A DNA stretch of 64,000 bases from Nitrospirillum iridis (GCF_014205765.1 NZ_JACIIZ010000001.1:587907-651906), one strand, 5' to 3'; shown: positions 1 to 13,675, counted from the first letter of the stretch. A program made the numbers and translations. Notes: a model not told the origin generated them from the sequence alone.

Positions 1-473
1 CGGAGCTGGGGTTGCCCTACGCCTTCGCCTCCCACTTCGCGCCCGATCAGTTGATGGAGGCGCTGCACCTCTACCGCCAGCACTACAAGCCCACGGCGGC
101 CAATCCCAAGCCGCACGCCATGGTGGGGGTGAACGTCTTCGCCGCTGATACGGATGACGAAGCGGAGGTGCTGTTCACCTCTCTGCAGGAACGCTTCGTG
201 GCCCTGGCCCGGGGCAACCCCGGTCCCCTGCGCCCGCCCCAGCCGGGCATCCAGTGGAGCCCGGAGGAGCGCGCCTGGGCCGACCGGGCCCTGCGCTACT
301 CCGTGGTGGGCGGGCCGGAGACGGTGCGCCATGGCCTGTCGGCCATCGCCCAGCAGACCGGGGCGGACGAGATCATGGTGACCGCCGCCATCCACGACCA
401 CGCCGCCCGCAAGCGCTCCTTCCAGATCACCGCCGAGGTGGCGGGGCTCCTCGCGCGCCCCACCAGCTCCTGA
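1..473 (+). CDS. LLM-class flavin-dependent oxidoreductase, C-terminal part (truncated by window edge)
   Basis: This is the last ~156 codons of a protein that starts before the window; the frame is open from base 3 and ends at a TGA at 471-473. The motif ELGLPYAFASHFAP followed by an HLYRQHYKP-like helix is typical of the bacterial luciferase-like (LLM) family related to MsnO8, which are FMN-dependent monooxygenases or oxidoreductases with a TIM-barrel fold. The late segment VVGGPETVRHGL resembles the usual C-terminal region of the family, in which a short motif precedes a helix involved in target or flavin contacts. The substrate cannot be deduced. It is convergent with the M28 peptidase next to it, with only about 20 bases between them. 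Confidence 0.85.
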   Translation, partial: ELGLPYAFASHFAPDQLMEALHLYRQHYKPTAANPKPHAMVGVNVFAADTDDEAEVLFTSLQERFVALARGNPGPLRPPQPGIQWSPEERAWADRALRYSVVGGPETVRHGLSAIAQQTGADEIMVTAAIHDHAARKRSFQITAEVAGLLARPTSS

Positions 474-494
474 GGACGGCGACGGCCTATCGCG

Positions 495-2132
495 TCATCT
501 CTGGGACTGCTCCCGGGCCGCGCGGAACTCCGCCTTCCCGTACCATTTGGGCCAGGCGTCGCTGAACGCCAGGTCATGGCTGATGTCATAGAGCATGTTC
601 ACATCCGCCGCCCCGCCGGTGAAATCCATGGCGGGGGACCATTCGTCGGACGGCTGGTGATAGTGCAGGCGGGTGAATTCATCCAGCTTGGCCCGGCCCC
701 AGTCGGCGCCGTTGGCGACACTGTCGATGCCGCTCTTGGCGTAGACGACGGGGATGCCGATCTTGGCCAGGTTGAAATGGTCGGAGCGGTAATAGCCGCC
801 GCGTTCGGGGAAGGGCTCGGGGTTGACCACCTTGCCGTGGGTGGCGGCCCAAGCCTTCAGGCGGTCCTCCAGGTCCGACTTGCCGCCCCCCACCAGCACG
901 ACGTCGCGCACCGGGCCCAGCACGCCCAGCCCATCCATGTTGAATCCCGCCACTGTTTTGGCCGGCGCGACCAGGGGATGCAGGGCATAGTATTCGGACC
1001 CCAGCAGGCCCTGTTCCTCCGCCGTGTAGGCGATGAACAGCAGGCTGCGGTCGGGCTTGGCGCCGTGGGTGTAGCGCTTGGCCATCTCGATCAGGCCGGC
1101 GACGCCCGACGCGTTGTCCAGCGCCCCGTTGTAGATGGTGTCGCCGTTGACCGCCGGGCCCACGCCCAGATGGTCCCAGTGGGCGCCGACCATCACCACC
1201 TCATCGGGGCGCTTGGTCCCGGGGATCATGCCCACCACGTTGTGGGAGATGATGTCGCGCTCGGTGGGGGTGATGCCGACGGAAACCTTCAGGGGCAGGG
1301 GCACGGCCTTGAAGCCGCGCCGGGCGGCGCTGTCCTTCACTGTGGCGTAGTCCAGGCCGGCCGCCTGCATCATCTCCTTGGCCACGTCCAGCTGCACCCA
1401 GCCCTCGATGGCGCTGCGGCTGTCCAGGCCGCCGTCGGCCGGTATCAGGGTCAGCTTTGGAATGCCGTTGCTGTTGGCGACCACGCCCCAGGGATATCCC
1501 GCGGCGCGGGTCTCATGCACGATGATGGCCGCCGCCGCCCCGTGGCGGGCCGCCTCCTCATACTTGTAGGGCCAGCGGCCGTACCAGGTCATGGCCCCGC
1601 CGCCGAACAGGGCGGGGTCGCCGGTGGCGAAGCCGGGGTCGTTCACCAGGATCAGGACGGTCTTGCCGCGCACATCAACGCCGGCATAGTCGTCCCAGCC
1701 GAACTCCGGCGCGGTGATGCCATAGCCGACGAAGACCACGTCATTGTCCTTGACCTCGGCATGCGCGGTGCGCTGTCGGGTCCACAGCATCATCTGGGTG
1801 AAGTACTCATAGGCTAGCGTCTTGCCGTTTCCGGTGACCGTCAGCGGGCCATCGGCCTTGCTGGTGATCTCGGTCATCGGCACGTTCTGAAGATAGCTGC
1901 CCGCCACCGGCTTCAGCCCAATCTTCTTGAACTGCCCCTCGATATAGGGGACGGCTTTGTCCTCGCCGGCGGTGCCCGGCTTGCGGCCCTGGAAATCGTC
2001 GGAGGCGAGGATTTTCACGTGGCCGGACAACGCGCCCGCCGTCACCGGCGGGCCATCCTTGGAGGCCGCCAGGGCGGTGCCCGCCAGCAGCGCCAGGGAC
2101 AGGGCGGCAGCACCCCGTATCGTGTGCGTCAT
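495..2132 (-). CDS. Secreted M28 family zinc peptidase, copy 1 of 3
   Basis: The 545-residue protein begins with a Sec signal peptide (about residues 1-22, ending ALA before ASKDG), so it acts in the periplasm or outside. A PA domain insert (about 110-290, containing VFVGYGITAPEFGWDDYAGV) precedes and interrupts the M28 catalytic domain. Likely metal ligands and catalytic acids are visible: HWD near 316-318, DNASG near 338, EEQG near 372, NMDG near 397 and SDHFN near 451. M28 enzymes are co-catalytic zinc aminopeptidases or carboxypeptidases. It is the last of three adjacent same-strand paralogues, 72 bases after copy 2, so they may be co-transcribed. The exact peptide substrate is unknown. 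The ATG at 2132 gives a clean signal peptide and was chosen as the start. Confidence 0.93.
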   Translation of the reverse strand: MTHTIRGAAALSLALLAGTALAASKDGPPVTAGALSGHVKILASDDFQGRKPGTAGEDKAVPYIEGQFKKIGLKPVAGSYLQNVPMTEITSKADGPLTVTGNGKTLAYEYFTQMMLWTRQRTAHAEVKDNDVVFVGYGITAPEFGWDDYAGVDVRGKTVLILVNDPGFATGDPALFGGGAMTWYGRWPYKYEEAARHGAAAAIIVHETRAAGYPWGVVANSNGIPKLTLIPADGGLDSRSAIEGWVQLDVAKEMMQAAGLDYATVKDSAARRGFKAVPLPLKVSVGITPTERDIISHNVVGMIPGTKRPDEVVMVGAHWDHLGVGPAVNGDTIYNGALDNASGVAGLIEMAKRYTHGAKPDRSLLFIAYTAEEQGLLGSEYYALHPLVAPAKTVAGFNMDGLGVLGPVRDVVLVGGGKSDLEDRLKAWAATHGKVVNPEPFPERGGYYRSDHFNLAKIGIPVVYAKSGIDSVANGADWGRAKLDEFTRLHYHQPSDEWSPAMDFTGGAADVNMLYDISHDLAFSDAWPKWYGKAEFRAAREQSQR

Positions 2133-2204
2133 GAGATGATCCCTGTTCTGGGAAATGCGAAGGCCGCACCCCCGGGGAAGGGGATGCGGCCCGGCGTTCG
2201 TTTC

Positions 2205-3866
2205 TTATTTGCCCATGGACTTGTCGCGGGCGGCCTTGAATTCCGCCTTGTCGTACCATTTCGGCCAGTCCGTGCCGAAGGCCAGCGGGCGGCTGAGGTC
2301 ATAGATCATGTTGACCTCCATGGCGCCGCCGCTGAGGTCCAGATCGGGCGACCATTTGTCCGACGGCTGGTGATAACGCAGGCGGGTGAACTCGTCCTCC
2401 TTGGCTTTGCCCCATTCCGCCCCGTTGGCCACGCTGTCGATACCGCTGTGGGCATAGATCACCGGGATGCCGATCTTCGCCAGGTTGAAGTGGTCGGAAC
2501 GGTAGTAGTAGCCGCGCTCGGGGAAGGGCTCGGGGTTCAGCGCCATCATGTGGGCGTCGGTCCAGGCCTTCAGCCTGTCCTCCAGGTCGGACTTCCTGCC
2601 GCCGACCAGCACGATGTCGCGGGTCAGGCCGACACTGCTCAACATATCCATGTTGAAGCCCGCGACCGTCTTGTTGGGCGCGAACAGCGGATGCTGGGCA
2701 TAGTATTCCGAGCCCAGCAGGCCTTGCTCCTCCGCCGTGTAGGCGATGAACAGCAGGGTGCGGTCGGGCTTCGGCCCCTTGGTGTAGCGCTTGGCCAGTT
2801 CGATCAGGCCGGCGACACCGGACGCGTTGTCCATGGCGCCGTGATAGATGGTCTCGCCGTTGATGGCCGGGCCGATGCCCAGATGGTCCCAATGGGCGCC
2901 GACCAGCACCATCTCATCCGGGTGCTTGGTGCCCGGGATGGTACCGATGACGTTGTGGGAAACCACGTCGCGTTCCGTGGGGGTGATGCCGACGGACATC
3001 TTGAGGGGCAGGGGCACGGCCTTGAAGCCGCGCCGGGCGGCGCTGTCCTTCATCGTGTTGTAGTCCAGGCCGGCGGCCTCGAAGATGGCCTTGGCCTGGT
3101 CCAACTGCACCCAGCCTTCAACCGCCGACCGGGTTTTCAGGCCGCCGTCGGCCGGCATCAGGCTCAGCTTGGGAATGCTGCCGCCGTTGGCGACCACGCC
3201 CCAGGGGTATCCCGCGGCCCGGGTCTCGTGCACGATGATGGCTGCGGTCGCCCCGTGGCGGGCCGCCTCCTCAAACTTGTACATCCAGCGGCCATACCAG
3301 GTCATGGCGCCGCCGCCGAACAGATTAGCGTCGCCGGTGGCATAGCCCGGGTCGTTCACCAGCATGATCACGGTCTTGCCGCGCACGTCCACGCCGGCAT
3401 AGTCGTCCCAGCCGAACTCCGGCGCCGTGATGCCATAGCCCACGAACACCATGTCGCTGTCCTTCACCTGGACATGCGGCGTGCGCTGGCGGGTCCAGAC
3501 GATCATGTCGCTGAAGTACTCCAGCGACAGGGGGACGGCCTTGGGGCCGGTGATGACCATGGGGCCATCGGCCTTGCTGATGATTTCCGTCAGCGGCACG
3601 TTCTGAAGATAGCTGCCGTCCACGGCTGGGGCCAGACCGGCCTTCCGGAACTGGTCCTGGACGTAGGCGATGGCCTTGTCCTCGCCTTCCGTCCCTGGCT
3701 TGCGGCCCTGGAACTCGTCGGACGCCAGGATGCGGATGTGCTCGGACAGCGCGCCGGCCGTCACCGGCGCCACATCCTTGGTCACTTTTTCTGCCGCCAC
3801 GGCCGGCAGGGTCAACGCCGCCGCCAGTGCCGCCACGGCCGTGCCCTTCAACAGGGCCCTTTTCAT
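2205..3866 (-). CDS. Secreted M28 family zinc peptidase, copy 2 of 3
   Basis: This 553-residue paralogue of its two neighbours has a signal peptide starting MKRALLKGTAVAALAAA and ending near AVAAEK. The open frame extends 110 codons further upstream, but that extension overlaps copy 3 and reads as out-of-frame low-complexity sequence, so the ATG at 3866 is the sensible start. The same PA insert and the same M28 ligand set are present (VGAHWDHLG, DNASG, EEQGLLGS, RSDHFN). It differs from the other copies mainly in the N-terminal region and around the NMDMLSSVGLTRD segment, where copies 1 and 3 have NMDGLGVLGPV. It lies 119 bases downstream of copy 3 and 72 upstream of copy 1. Confidence 0.92.
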   Translation of the reverse strand: MKRALLKGTAVAALAAALTLPAVAAEKVTKDVAPVTAGALSEHIRILASDEFQGRKPGTEGEDKAIAYVQDQFRKAGLAPAVDGSYLQNVPLTEIISKADGPMVITGPKAVPLSLEYFSDMIVWTRQRTPHVQVKDSDMVFVGYGITAPEFGWDDYAGVDVRGKTVIMLVNDPGYATGDANLFGGGAMTWYGRWMYKFEEAARHGATAAIIVHETRAAGYPWGVVANGGSIPKLSLMPADGGLKTRSAVEGWVQLDQAKAIFEAAGLDYNTMKDSAARRGFKAVPLPLKMSVGITPTERDVVSHNVIGTIPGTKHPDEMVLVGAHWDHLGIGPAINGETIYHGAMDNASGVAGLIELAKRYTKGPKPDRTLLFIAYTAEEQGLLGSEYYAQHPLFAPNKTVAGFNMDMLSSVGLTRDIVLVGGRKSDLEDRLKAWTDAHMMALNPEPFPERGYYYRSDHFNLAKIGIPVIYAHSGIDSVANGAEWGKAKEDEFTRLRYHQPSDKWSPDLDLSGGAMEVNMIYDLSRPLAFGTDWPKWYDKAEFKAARDKSMGK

Positions 3867-3985
3867 AGGGGTTCGCACGATATCTGCGTTCCTTGTCGTT
3901 GTCCGCGCCCTCCGCCAACAATCGCGGGCGGACACCAAATGATTGCCGCCGATTCCCTGCCCTGGGAACCGGCGGCCTGTGACAC

Positions 3986-5671
3986 TCACTTCGCCTGGGA
4001 CTTTTCCCGGGCGGCCCTGAACTCGGCCTTCTCGTACCACTTGGGCCAGGCGTCGCTGAACGCCAGGTCGTGGCTGATGTCGTAGAGCATGTTGACCTCC
4101 ACGGCACCGCCGCTCAGGTCCATCTCCGGCGACCATTCGTCGGACGGCTGGTGGTAGTGCAGGCGGGTGTATTCCTCGTCCTTCGCCTTGCCCCACTCGG
4201 CGCCGTGCGCAACGCTGTCGATGCCCATGCTGGCATCGATGACGGGAATGCCCACCTTGGCCAGGTTGAAATGGTCGGAGCGGTAGTAGTAGCCGCGCTC
4301 GGGGAAGGGCTCCGGGTTCAGGACCATGTTGTGCTTGCCGGTCCAGGCCTTCAGCCTTTCCTCCAGGTCGGACTTCTTGCCGCCCACCAGCACGACGTCG
4401 TGCACCGGGCCCAGCACGCCCAGGCCATCCATATTGAAGCCGGCCACCGTCTTGCCCGCCGGGTACAGCGGATGCTGGGCATAGTATTCGGAGCCCAACA
4501 GGCCCTGCTCCTCCGCCGTGTAGGCGATGAACAGCAGGGTGCGGTCCGGCTTCGGCCCGTGGGTGTAGCGCTTGGCCATCTCGATCAGGCCGGCGATGCC
4601 GGTGGCGTTGTCCAGCGCGCCGTTATAGATGGTGTCGCCATTGACCGCCGGGCCGATGCCCAGATGGTCCCAGTGCGCGCCGACCAGCACCACCTCGTCC
4701 GGGCGTTTGGCGCCGGGGACGATGCCGACCACATTGTGCGAGATGACGTCGCGCACCACGGGGGTGATGCCGACCGACATCTTGGCGTTCATGGGGACTG
4801 CCTTGAAGCCGCGCCGGGCGGCGCTGTCCTTCAATGTGCCGTAGTCCAGACCGGCGGCCTGGAACAGTTCCTTGGCCACGTCCAACTGCACCCAGCCTTC
4901 GATGGCGCTGCGGCTCTGCAGGCCGCCGTCGGCCGGCATCAGCGTCAGCTTGGGCACGCTGTTGCTGTTGGCGACCACGCCCCAGGGGTAACCGGCGGCG
5001 CGGGTCTCGTGCACGATGATGGCGGCGGCGGCGCCATGGCGGGCCGCCTCCTCATACTTGTAGGGCCAGCGGCCGTACCAGGTCATGGCCCCGCCGCCGA
5101 ACAGGGCGGGGTCGCCGGTGGCGAATCCGGGATCGTTGACCAGGATGACCACCGTCTTGCCCTTCACGTCGACGCCGGCATAGTCGTCCCAGCCGAATTC
5201 CGGGGCGGTGATGCCATAGCCGACGAAGACTAGGTCGCTGTCCTTCACCTCGGCATGATTGGTGCGCTGCCGGTTCCAGATCATCATCTGGCTGAAGTAC
5301 TCGTACGACAGGGCCTTGGCCTGGCCGTCCTTGCCCGTGGCCGTGAACACCATGGGGCCGTCGGCCTTGCTGGTGATCTCGGTCATGGGCACGTCCTGCA
5401 GGAAGCTCTTGCCCCCGTCCTGGCCCGCGGCGGGCTTGAGCCCGACCTTTTTGAACTGCTCCTGGATATAGGCGATGGTCTTCTCCTCACCCGCGGTTCC
5501 GGGCTTGCGGCCCTGGAAATCGTCGGAGGCGAGGATTTTGACGTGGGCGGACAAGGCGCCGGCCGTCACTGGGCTGGCGTCCTTCGCCTGCCCCAGGCTG
5601 GCCGCCCCGACGTCCATCGCCAGGGCCGCGGCGATCAGCGCCGCGTGCCCCGTGCGTAGTCTGGCTCCCAT
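3986..5671 (-). CDS. Secreted M28 family zinc peptidase, copy 3 of 3 (first in transcription order)
   Basis: The protein is 561 residues from the ATG at 5671, which begins MGARLRTGHAALIAAALAM, a plausible but long signal sequence. An upstream in-frame start would add 33 residues with no signal character. It carries the PA insert and the full M28 motif set (HWDHLG, DNATG, EEQGLLGS, RSDHFN). Between the signal and PA region it has a short insertion (AAGQDGGKSF) that the other copies lack. As the promoter-proximal member it probably leads the peptidase cluster. Copies 1 and 3 look more similar to each other than to copy 2, suggesting two duplication steps; this was judged by eye. Confidence 0.92.
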   Translation of the reverse strand: MGARLRTGHAALIAAALAMDVGAASLGQAKDASPVTAGALSAHVKILASDDFQGRKPGTAGEEKTIAYIQEQFKKVGLKPAAGQDGGKSFLQDVPMTEITSKADGPMVFTATGKDGQAKALSYEYFSQMMIWNRQRTNHAEVKDSDLVFVGYGITAPEFGWDDYAGVDVKGKTVVILVNDPGFATGDPALFGGGAMTWYGRWPYKYEEAARHGAAAAIIVHETRAAGYPWGVVANSNSVPKLTLMPADGGLQSRSAIEGWVQLDVAKELFQAAGLDYGTLKDSAARRGFKAVPMNAKMSVGITPVVRDVISHNVVGIVPGAKRPDEVVLVGAHWDHLGIGPAVNGDTIYNGALDNATGIAGLIEMAKRYTHGPKPDRTLLFIAYTAEEQGLLGSEYYAQHPLYPAGKTVAGFNMDGLGVLGPVHDVVLVGGKKSDLEERLKAWTGKHNMVLNPEPFPERGYYYRSDHFNLAKVGIPVIDASMGIDSVAHGAEWGKAKDEEYTRLHYHQPSDEWSPEMDLSGGAVEVNMLYDISHDLAFSDAWPKWYEKAEFRAAREKSQAK

Positions 5672-5833
5672 TAGGATGAATCCCCATAATCTTGGTCGGT
5701 GTCGCCGGCGGTTACCCCGCGATAGCGCCGCTTGATCGGCAGCATACGGGGGTATCGACGGCGAAGCCAAGGGCCTGGGGATGCGCCCTGCCGAAAGTTG
5801 GATATTGGATATGGGCTTTGGCGGTGACGCCGG

Positions 5834-7180
5834 TCAGGCTTCGACGCGCGTGCCCCACAGATCGTATTCCTCGGCATGCTCCACCGTCACCTGGACGATA
5901 TCGCCCACCGCCACGCTGGTGTCGCCGTTCATGAAGACGCTGCCGTCGATCTCCGGCGCGTCGGCCGCGGAACGGCCGATGGCGCCTTCCTCGTCCACCT
6001 CGTCGATGATGACGTCGATGGTGCGGCCGACCTTGGCCTGCATGCGTTCCTCGCTGATGGCCTGCTGGTGGGCCATCAGGCGGTTCCAGCGCTCTTCCTT
6101 CACCTCTTCCGGTACGGCCCCGTCCAGGGCGTTGGCCGGGGCGCCTTCCACTGCCTCATATTTGAAGCAGCCCAGCCGATCGATCTTGGCTTCCGACAGC
6201 CAGTCCAGCAGGAACTGGAAGTCCTGCTCGGTCTCACCGGGGAAGCCGACGATGAAGGTGGAACGGATGGTCAGGTCGGGGCAGATGTCGCGCCAGCTGC
6301 GAATCCGGTTCAGCACCTTTTCCTGGTTGCCCGGACGCTTCATGGCCTTCAGCACGCTGGGGCTGGCGTGCTGGAAGGGGATGTCCAGGTAGGGCAGCAC
6401 CAGGCCCTCCGCCATCAGGGGGATGACCTCATCGACGTGCGGATAGGGATAGACATAGTGCAGGCGGACCCACGCGCCCAGGCCACCCAGTTCCCGGGCC
6501 AGGTCGGTCATGTGGGCGCGGACCTGGCGGCCCTTGAACTCGCTTTCGGCGTGGCGCAGGTCCAGGCCGTAGGCGCTGGTGTCCTGGGAGATCACCATCA
6601 GCTCGCGCACCCCGGCGTTCACCAGCCGCTCCGCCTCGCGCAGGACATTGCCGGCCGGCCGGCTGGCCAGGTCGCCGCGCAGCGAGGGGATGATACAGAA
6701 GCTGCAGCGGTGGTTGCAGCCCTCGGAAATCTTGAGGTAGGCGTAATGGCGCGGCGTCAGGCGCAGGCCCTCGGGCGGGACCAGATCAGTGTAGGGGTTG
6801 TGCACCGGCGGCAAATGGTCATGCACCGCCGACACCACCTGCTCATACTGGTGCGGTCCGGTGACGGCCAGCACGTTGGGGTACATCTCGCGGATGCGGC
6901 CCTCTTCCACACCCATGCAGCCGGTGACGATGACGCGGCCGTTTTCGCGCATGGCCTCGCCGATGGCATCCAGGCTTTCCTGCTTGGCGCTGTCGAGGAA
7001 GCCGCAGGTGTTGACCAGCACCACGTCGGCGTCATCGTAGCTGGGCGAAACCTCGTACCCCTCGGAGCGCAGCTTGGTCAGGATGCGTTCGCTGTCGACC
7101 AGGGCCTTGGGGCAACCCAGGCTGACGATGCCGACCTTGGGCGCGGCGGGGGAGGGGGTAAGGAGGTTGGGCTTGCTCAT
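5834..7180 (-). CDS. rimO: Ribosomal protein S12 methylthiotransferase RimO
   Basis: RimO is a radical-SAM enzyme that adds a methylthio group to an aspartate of ribosomal protein S12. The 448-residue protein has the three expected parts: an N-terminal UPF0004 domain ([29 protein letters not shown]), a radical SAM core with the CNHRCSFC cluster motif at about residues 155-162, and a C-terminal TRAM domain. The open frame continues 86 codons upstream, but the ATG at 7180 ([10 protein letters not shown]) gives the normal family length. The gene diverges from the str operon whose first gene, rpsL, encodes its substrate, a pleasing functional neighbourhood. Confidence 0.95.
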   Translation of the reverse strand: MSKPNLLTPSPAAPKVGIVSLGCPKALVDSERILTKLRSEGYEVSPSYDDADVVLVNTCGFLDSAKQESLDAIGEAMRENGRVIVTGCMGVEEGRIREMYPNVLAVTGPHQYEQVVSAVHDHLPPVHNPYTDLVPPEGLRLTPRHYAYLKISEGCNHRCSFCIIPSLRGDLASRPAGNVLREAERLVNAGVRELMVISQDTSAYGLDLRHAESEFKGRQVRAHMTDLARELGGLGAWVRLHYVYPYPHVDEVIPLMAEGLVLPYLDIPFQHASPSVLKAMKRPGNQEKVLNRIRSWRDICPDLTIRSTFIVGFPGETEQDFQFLLDWLSEAKIDRLGCFKYEAVEGAPANALDGAVPEEVKEERWNRLMAHQQAISEERMQAKVGRTIDVIIDEVDEEGAIGRSAADAPEIDGSVFMNGDTSVAVGDIVQVTVEHAEEYDLWGTRVEA

Positions 7181-7469
7181 GGCGGCGCTCTGGAATCCAA
7201 AAAGGGCGCCGGCCAAGAACCCGGCGCCGCTTGCGGTCGGCGACAAAGGGCTCTCTCGAAGGCGCGCTTGCTCTATACTATAAGGTGAGCGTGGTGCCGT
7301 CGGGCGCGCCCGCTCTTCTGGGCCGGGTATATAGCGATACCGGGCCCGTTTGCCCATCCCCCGCGGACTCTGGCGCGCGTGCCAGACGCGCAGGGGAGGG
7401 GCCCGCAAATGTGGGGCGGGCCGTTGTCCTAGACGCACGGCTTACCCTGGATTTTTCCGCGCAGAGCGC

Positions 7470-7498
7470 TTGACGGGCAGGGGCGACGTCCATATAGT
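7470..7498 (+). promoter_or_regulatory. Predicted sigma-70-type promoter of the str operon
   Basis: TTGACG at 7470-7475 and TATAGT at 7493-7498 are separated by exactly 17 bases, which is near the housekeeping sigma consensus. Transcription would start near 7505, giving a leader of about 215 bases before rpsL. No other comparable match was noticed in the rimO-rpsL gap. Confidence 0.7.
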
Positions 7499-7504
7499 CC
7501 GCCC

Positions 7505-7721
7505 ACATTTTTCGAGGGGCAGGCTGTAGGCCGCCCTTGCGGGCTAGACGCTGTCTCTCAAAAAGACCCCCTCGAAAATCTGTATAGCCGCACCCGAGTC
7601 CTTGTTCGGACGGCGTTTGCAAGGCCCGCGCGGAGCCAGTGGTGCTTCGTGACGGGACTTTCGTCGTTCGGAGCACGGGTTTTGGTGCTTCTTGTTTGGA
7701 ACTGTGAACCGAGAGCGGTAG
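7505..7721 (+). promoter_or_regulatory. Structured 5' leader of the str operon
   Basis: The leader contains an 11-base perfect inverted repeat (TTTTCGAGGGG at 7509-7519 and CCCCTCGAAAA at 7568-7578). This encloses a small GC hairpin around 7533-7545 (GCCC, TTGC loop, GGGC). The remaining ~140 bases to the rpsL start have no convincing ORF. A folded leader of this length could be a target of autoregulation by a ribosomal protein, but no known binding-site motif was identified. The rimO-rpsL gap from 7181 to 7469 otherwise shows nothing recognisable. Confidence 0.4.
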
Positions 7722-8093
7722 ATGCCGACGATCAACCAGTTGATCCGCAAGTCCCGTGAGGGCGTGCCGGAGCGGGACAAGGTCCCGGCGTTGCAGGAAT
7801 GCCCCCAGAAGCGCGGTGTCTGCACGCGCGTCTACACGACCACCCCGAAGAAGCCGAACTCGGCGCTGCGTAAGGTCGCCCGCGTGCGGCTGACCAACGG
7901 CCACGAGGTCATCAGCTACATTCCCGGCGAAGGGCACAACCTGCAGGAACACTCCGTGGTGATGATCCGCGGCGGCCGTGTGAAGGATCTTCCCGGCGTG
8001 CGCTATCATATCATCCGCGGTTCGTTGGATACCCAGGGCGTGAAGGACCGTCGCCAGCGTCGGTCCAAGTACGGCGCCAAGCGGCCGAAGTAA
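7722..8093 (+). CDS. rpsL: 30S ribosomal protein S12
   Basis: This 123-residue protein is a component of the decoding centre. The segments [20 protein letters not shown] and [16 protein letters not shown] are diagnostic. The lysines at which streptomycin-resistance changes usually arise are intact (TPKKPNSA and GRVKDLPG). The aspartate modified by RimO lies in the conserved loop at the latter site. It is the first gene of the str operon, preceded by a purine-rich GAGAGCGG site. Confidence 0.98.
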   Translation: MPTINQLIRKSREGVPERDKVPALQECPQKRGVCTRVYTTTPKKPNSALRKVARVRLTNGHEVISYIPGEGHNLQEHSVVMIRGGRVKDLPGVRYHIIRGSLDTQGVKDRRQRRSKYGAKRPK

Positions 8094-8101
8094 GGAGTTA
8101 G

Positions 8102-8575
<474 letters not shown>

Positions 8576-8605
8576 GGTTGGGACTGGCTTAGGCCTTAAG
8601 GAATC

Positions 8606-10675
<2,070 letters not shown>

Positions 10676-10707
10676 TCTGGCAGAAGTCAAGAGAAGGAAG
10701 AGTAACC

Positions 10708-11898
<1,191 letters not shown>

Positions 11899-11927
11899 TA
11901 GTACCAACTGATTTGATTGACCGGTGT

Positions 11928-11953
11928 GCGGTGCCGATGCTATTCGGCACCGC
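11928..11953 (+). promoter_or_regulatory. Hairpin in the tuf-rpsJ spacer
   Basis: GCGGTGCCGA (11928-11937) and TCGGCACCGC (11944-11953) form a perfect 10-base inverted repeat with a 6-base loop. There is no following T tract, so it is more likely an RNA-processing or translational-control element at the str/S10 junction than a full terminator. In Escherichia coli the S10 leader is the target of L4 autoregulation, but this structure is far smaller. Confidence 0.45.
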
Positions 11954-11974
11954 TTCCAACCAAGGTTTAGGACG

Positions 11975-12283
<309 letters not shown>

Positions 12284-12341
12284 GTAAGAGTGGTGGGACC
12301 TCTCCCCCTGAGGATGTCCCCTGTTAGGAGAAGAGACTAAA

Positions 12342-13049
12342 ATGCGATCCGGTTTGATCGCGCAGAAGCTCGGCATGACCCGCATCTTCACGGATGAAGG
12401 TGAGCACGTGCCGGTGACTGTGCTGAAAGTCGACAATTGCCAGGTCGTCTCCCACAAGACCGAAGACCGGGACGGGTACACCGCCCTGGAAGTCGGCGTG
12501 GGCAAGGCCAAGGTGAAGAACGTCACGAAGGCTGAGCGCGGCCACTTCGCGAAGGCGAAGGTTGAGCCGAAGAAGAAGACCGTGGAGTTCCGGGTGACCC
12601 CGGACGCCCTGGTCGAGGTCGGTGCTGAGATCACCGTCGACCATTTCGTCGCTGGCCAGTTCGTGGACGTCACCGGGACGACCATCGGTAAGGGCTTCGC
12701 CGGTGGCATGAAGCGCTGGAACTTCGGCGGCCTTCGCGCCACGCACGGTGTGTCCGTGTCGCACCGTTCGCACGGTTCGACCGGTCAGCGCCAGGATCCG
12801 GGCCGCACCTTCAAGAACAAGAAGATGGCGGGTCACCTGGGCGTTGAGCAGGTCACCACCCAGAACCTGAAGGTCGTCTCGGTCGATGTCGAGCGCGGCC
12901 TGATCCTCGTCCGCGGCGCCGTCCCCGGCTCCGAGGGCGGTTACATCCTCGTCAAGGACGCCGTGAAGAAGAAGCTGCCGGAGGGTGTTCCCTTCCCGGC
13001 CGCCTTCCGTGCGCCGACGCAGGACGCTCCTGCCGCGCAGGAGGGCTGA
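12342..13049 (+). CDS. rplC: 50S ribosomal protein L3
   Basis: This 235-residue early-assembly 23S rRNA-binding protein begins [16 protein letters not shown]. The [19 protein letters not shown] loop that approaches the peptidyl-transferase centre is present. It has an alanine-rich C-terminal extension ([12 protein letters not shown]). A TTAGGAGAAGAG ribosome-binding site lies upstream. Confidence 0.97.
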   Translation: MRSGLIAQKLGMTRIFTDEGEHVPVTVLKVDNCQVVSHKTEDRDGYTALEVGVGKAKVKNVTKAERGHFAKAKVEPKKKTVEFRVTPDALVEVGAEITVDHFVAGQFVDVTGTTIGKGFAGGMKRWNFGGLRATHGVSVSHRSHGSTGQRQDPGRTFKNKKMAGHLGVEQVTTQNLKVVSVDVERGLILVRGAVPGSEGGYILVKDAVKKKLPEGVPFPAAFRAPTQDAPAAQEG

Positions 13050-13054
13050 GCATC

Positions 13055-13675
13055 ATGAAGACGACCGTTAAGAACCTGAAGAACGAGCAAGTCGGCGAGA
13101 TCGAGCTGGACGACGCCGTGTTCGGCCTGCCGGCCCGCGCCGATCTGCTGGCCCGCATGGTGAACTGGCAGCTGGCCAAGCGCCGCCAGGGCTCGCACAA
13201 GACCAAGGGGATCTCCGAGATCTCCGGCACGACCAAGAAGCCGTGGAAGCAGAAGGGCACCGGCCGTGCCCGTCAAGGCTCCCTGCGTTCGCCGCAGTTC
13301 CGCGGCGGCGCGGTGATCTTCGGTCCGGTGGTGCGCAGCCATGAGCACGACCTGACGAAGAAGGTCCGCAAGCTGGCCCTGAAGACCGCCCTGTCGGTCA
13401 AGGCCGCCGAAGGCAAGCTGGTCATCATCGACGACGCCCGTGCGGAGACGCACAAGACCAAGGCGCTGGTCGAGCAGTTCGGCGCGCTGGGCCTCAGCTC
13501 GGTGCTGATCATCGATGGCGCCAACCTGGATGAGAACTTCGTCCGGGCCGCCGGCAACATCCCCCACGTGGATGTGCTGCCGGAGCAGGGCGCCAACGTG
13601 TACGACATCCTGCGGCGCGACACCCTGGTGTTGACCCGCAACGCGGTCGAGCAGTTGGAGGCTCGCCTGAAATGA
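13055..13675 (+). CDS. rplD: 50S ribosomal protein L4
   Basis: This 206-residue protein contributes to the peptide exit tunnel. The tunnel-loop region [20 protein letters not shown] is typical. Its stop overlaps the start of rplW by four bases (ATGA), indicating translational coupling. In E. coli L4 also represses the S10 operon; whether that applies here is unknown. Confidence 0.97.
   Translation: MKTTVKNLKNEQVGEIELDDAVFGLPARADLLARMVNWQLAKRRQGSHKTKGISEISGTTKKPWKQKGTGRARQGSLRSPQFRGGAVIFGPVVRSHEHDLTKKVRKLALKTALSVKAAEGKLVIIDDARAETHKTKALVEQFGALGLSSVLIIDGANLDENFVRAAGNIPHVDVLPEQGANVYDILRRDTLVLTRNAVEQLEARLK

Noticed and set aside
576-5659. Long plus-strand open frames antisense to the M28 peptidases (for example 576-1817, 2019-4085, 4070-5233)
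   Set aside because: They mirror the conserved peptidase frames, are rich in Gly, His, Gln and Val, show no domains or ribosome-binding sites, and recur at all three paralogues as expected for shadow frames in high-GC DNA.
7722-8093. Possible streptomycin-resistance substitution in S12
   Set aside because: The key lysines in TPKKPNSA and GRVKDLPG are the sensitive wild-type residues.
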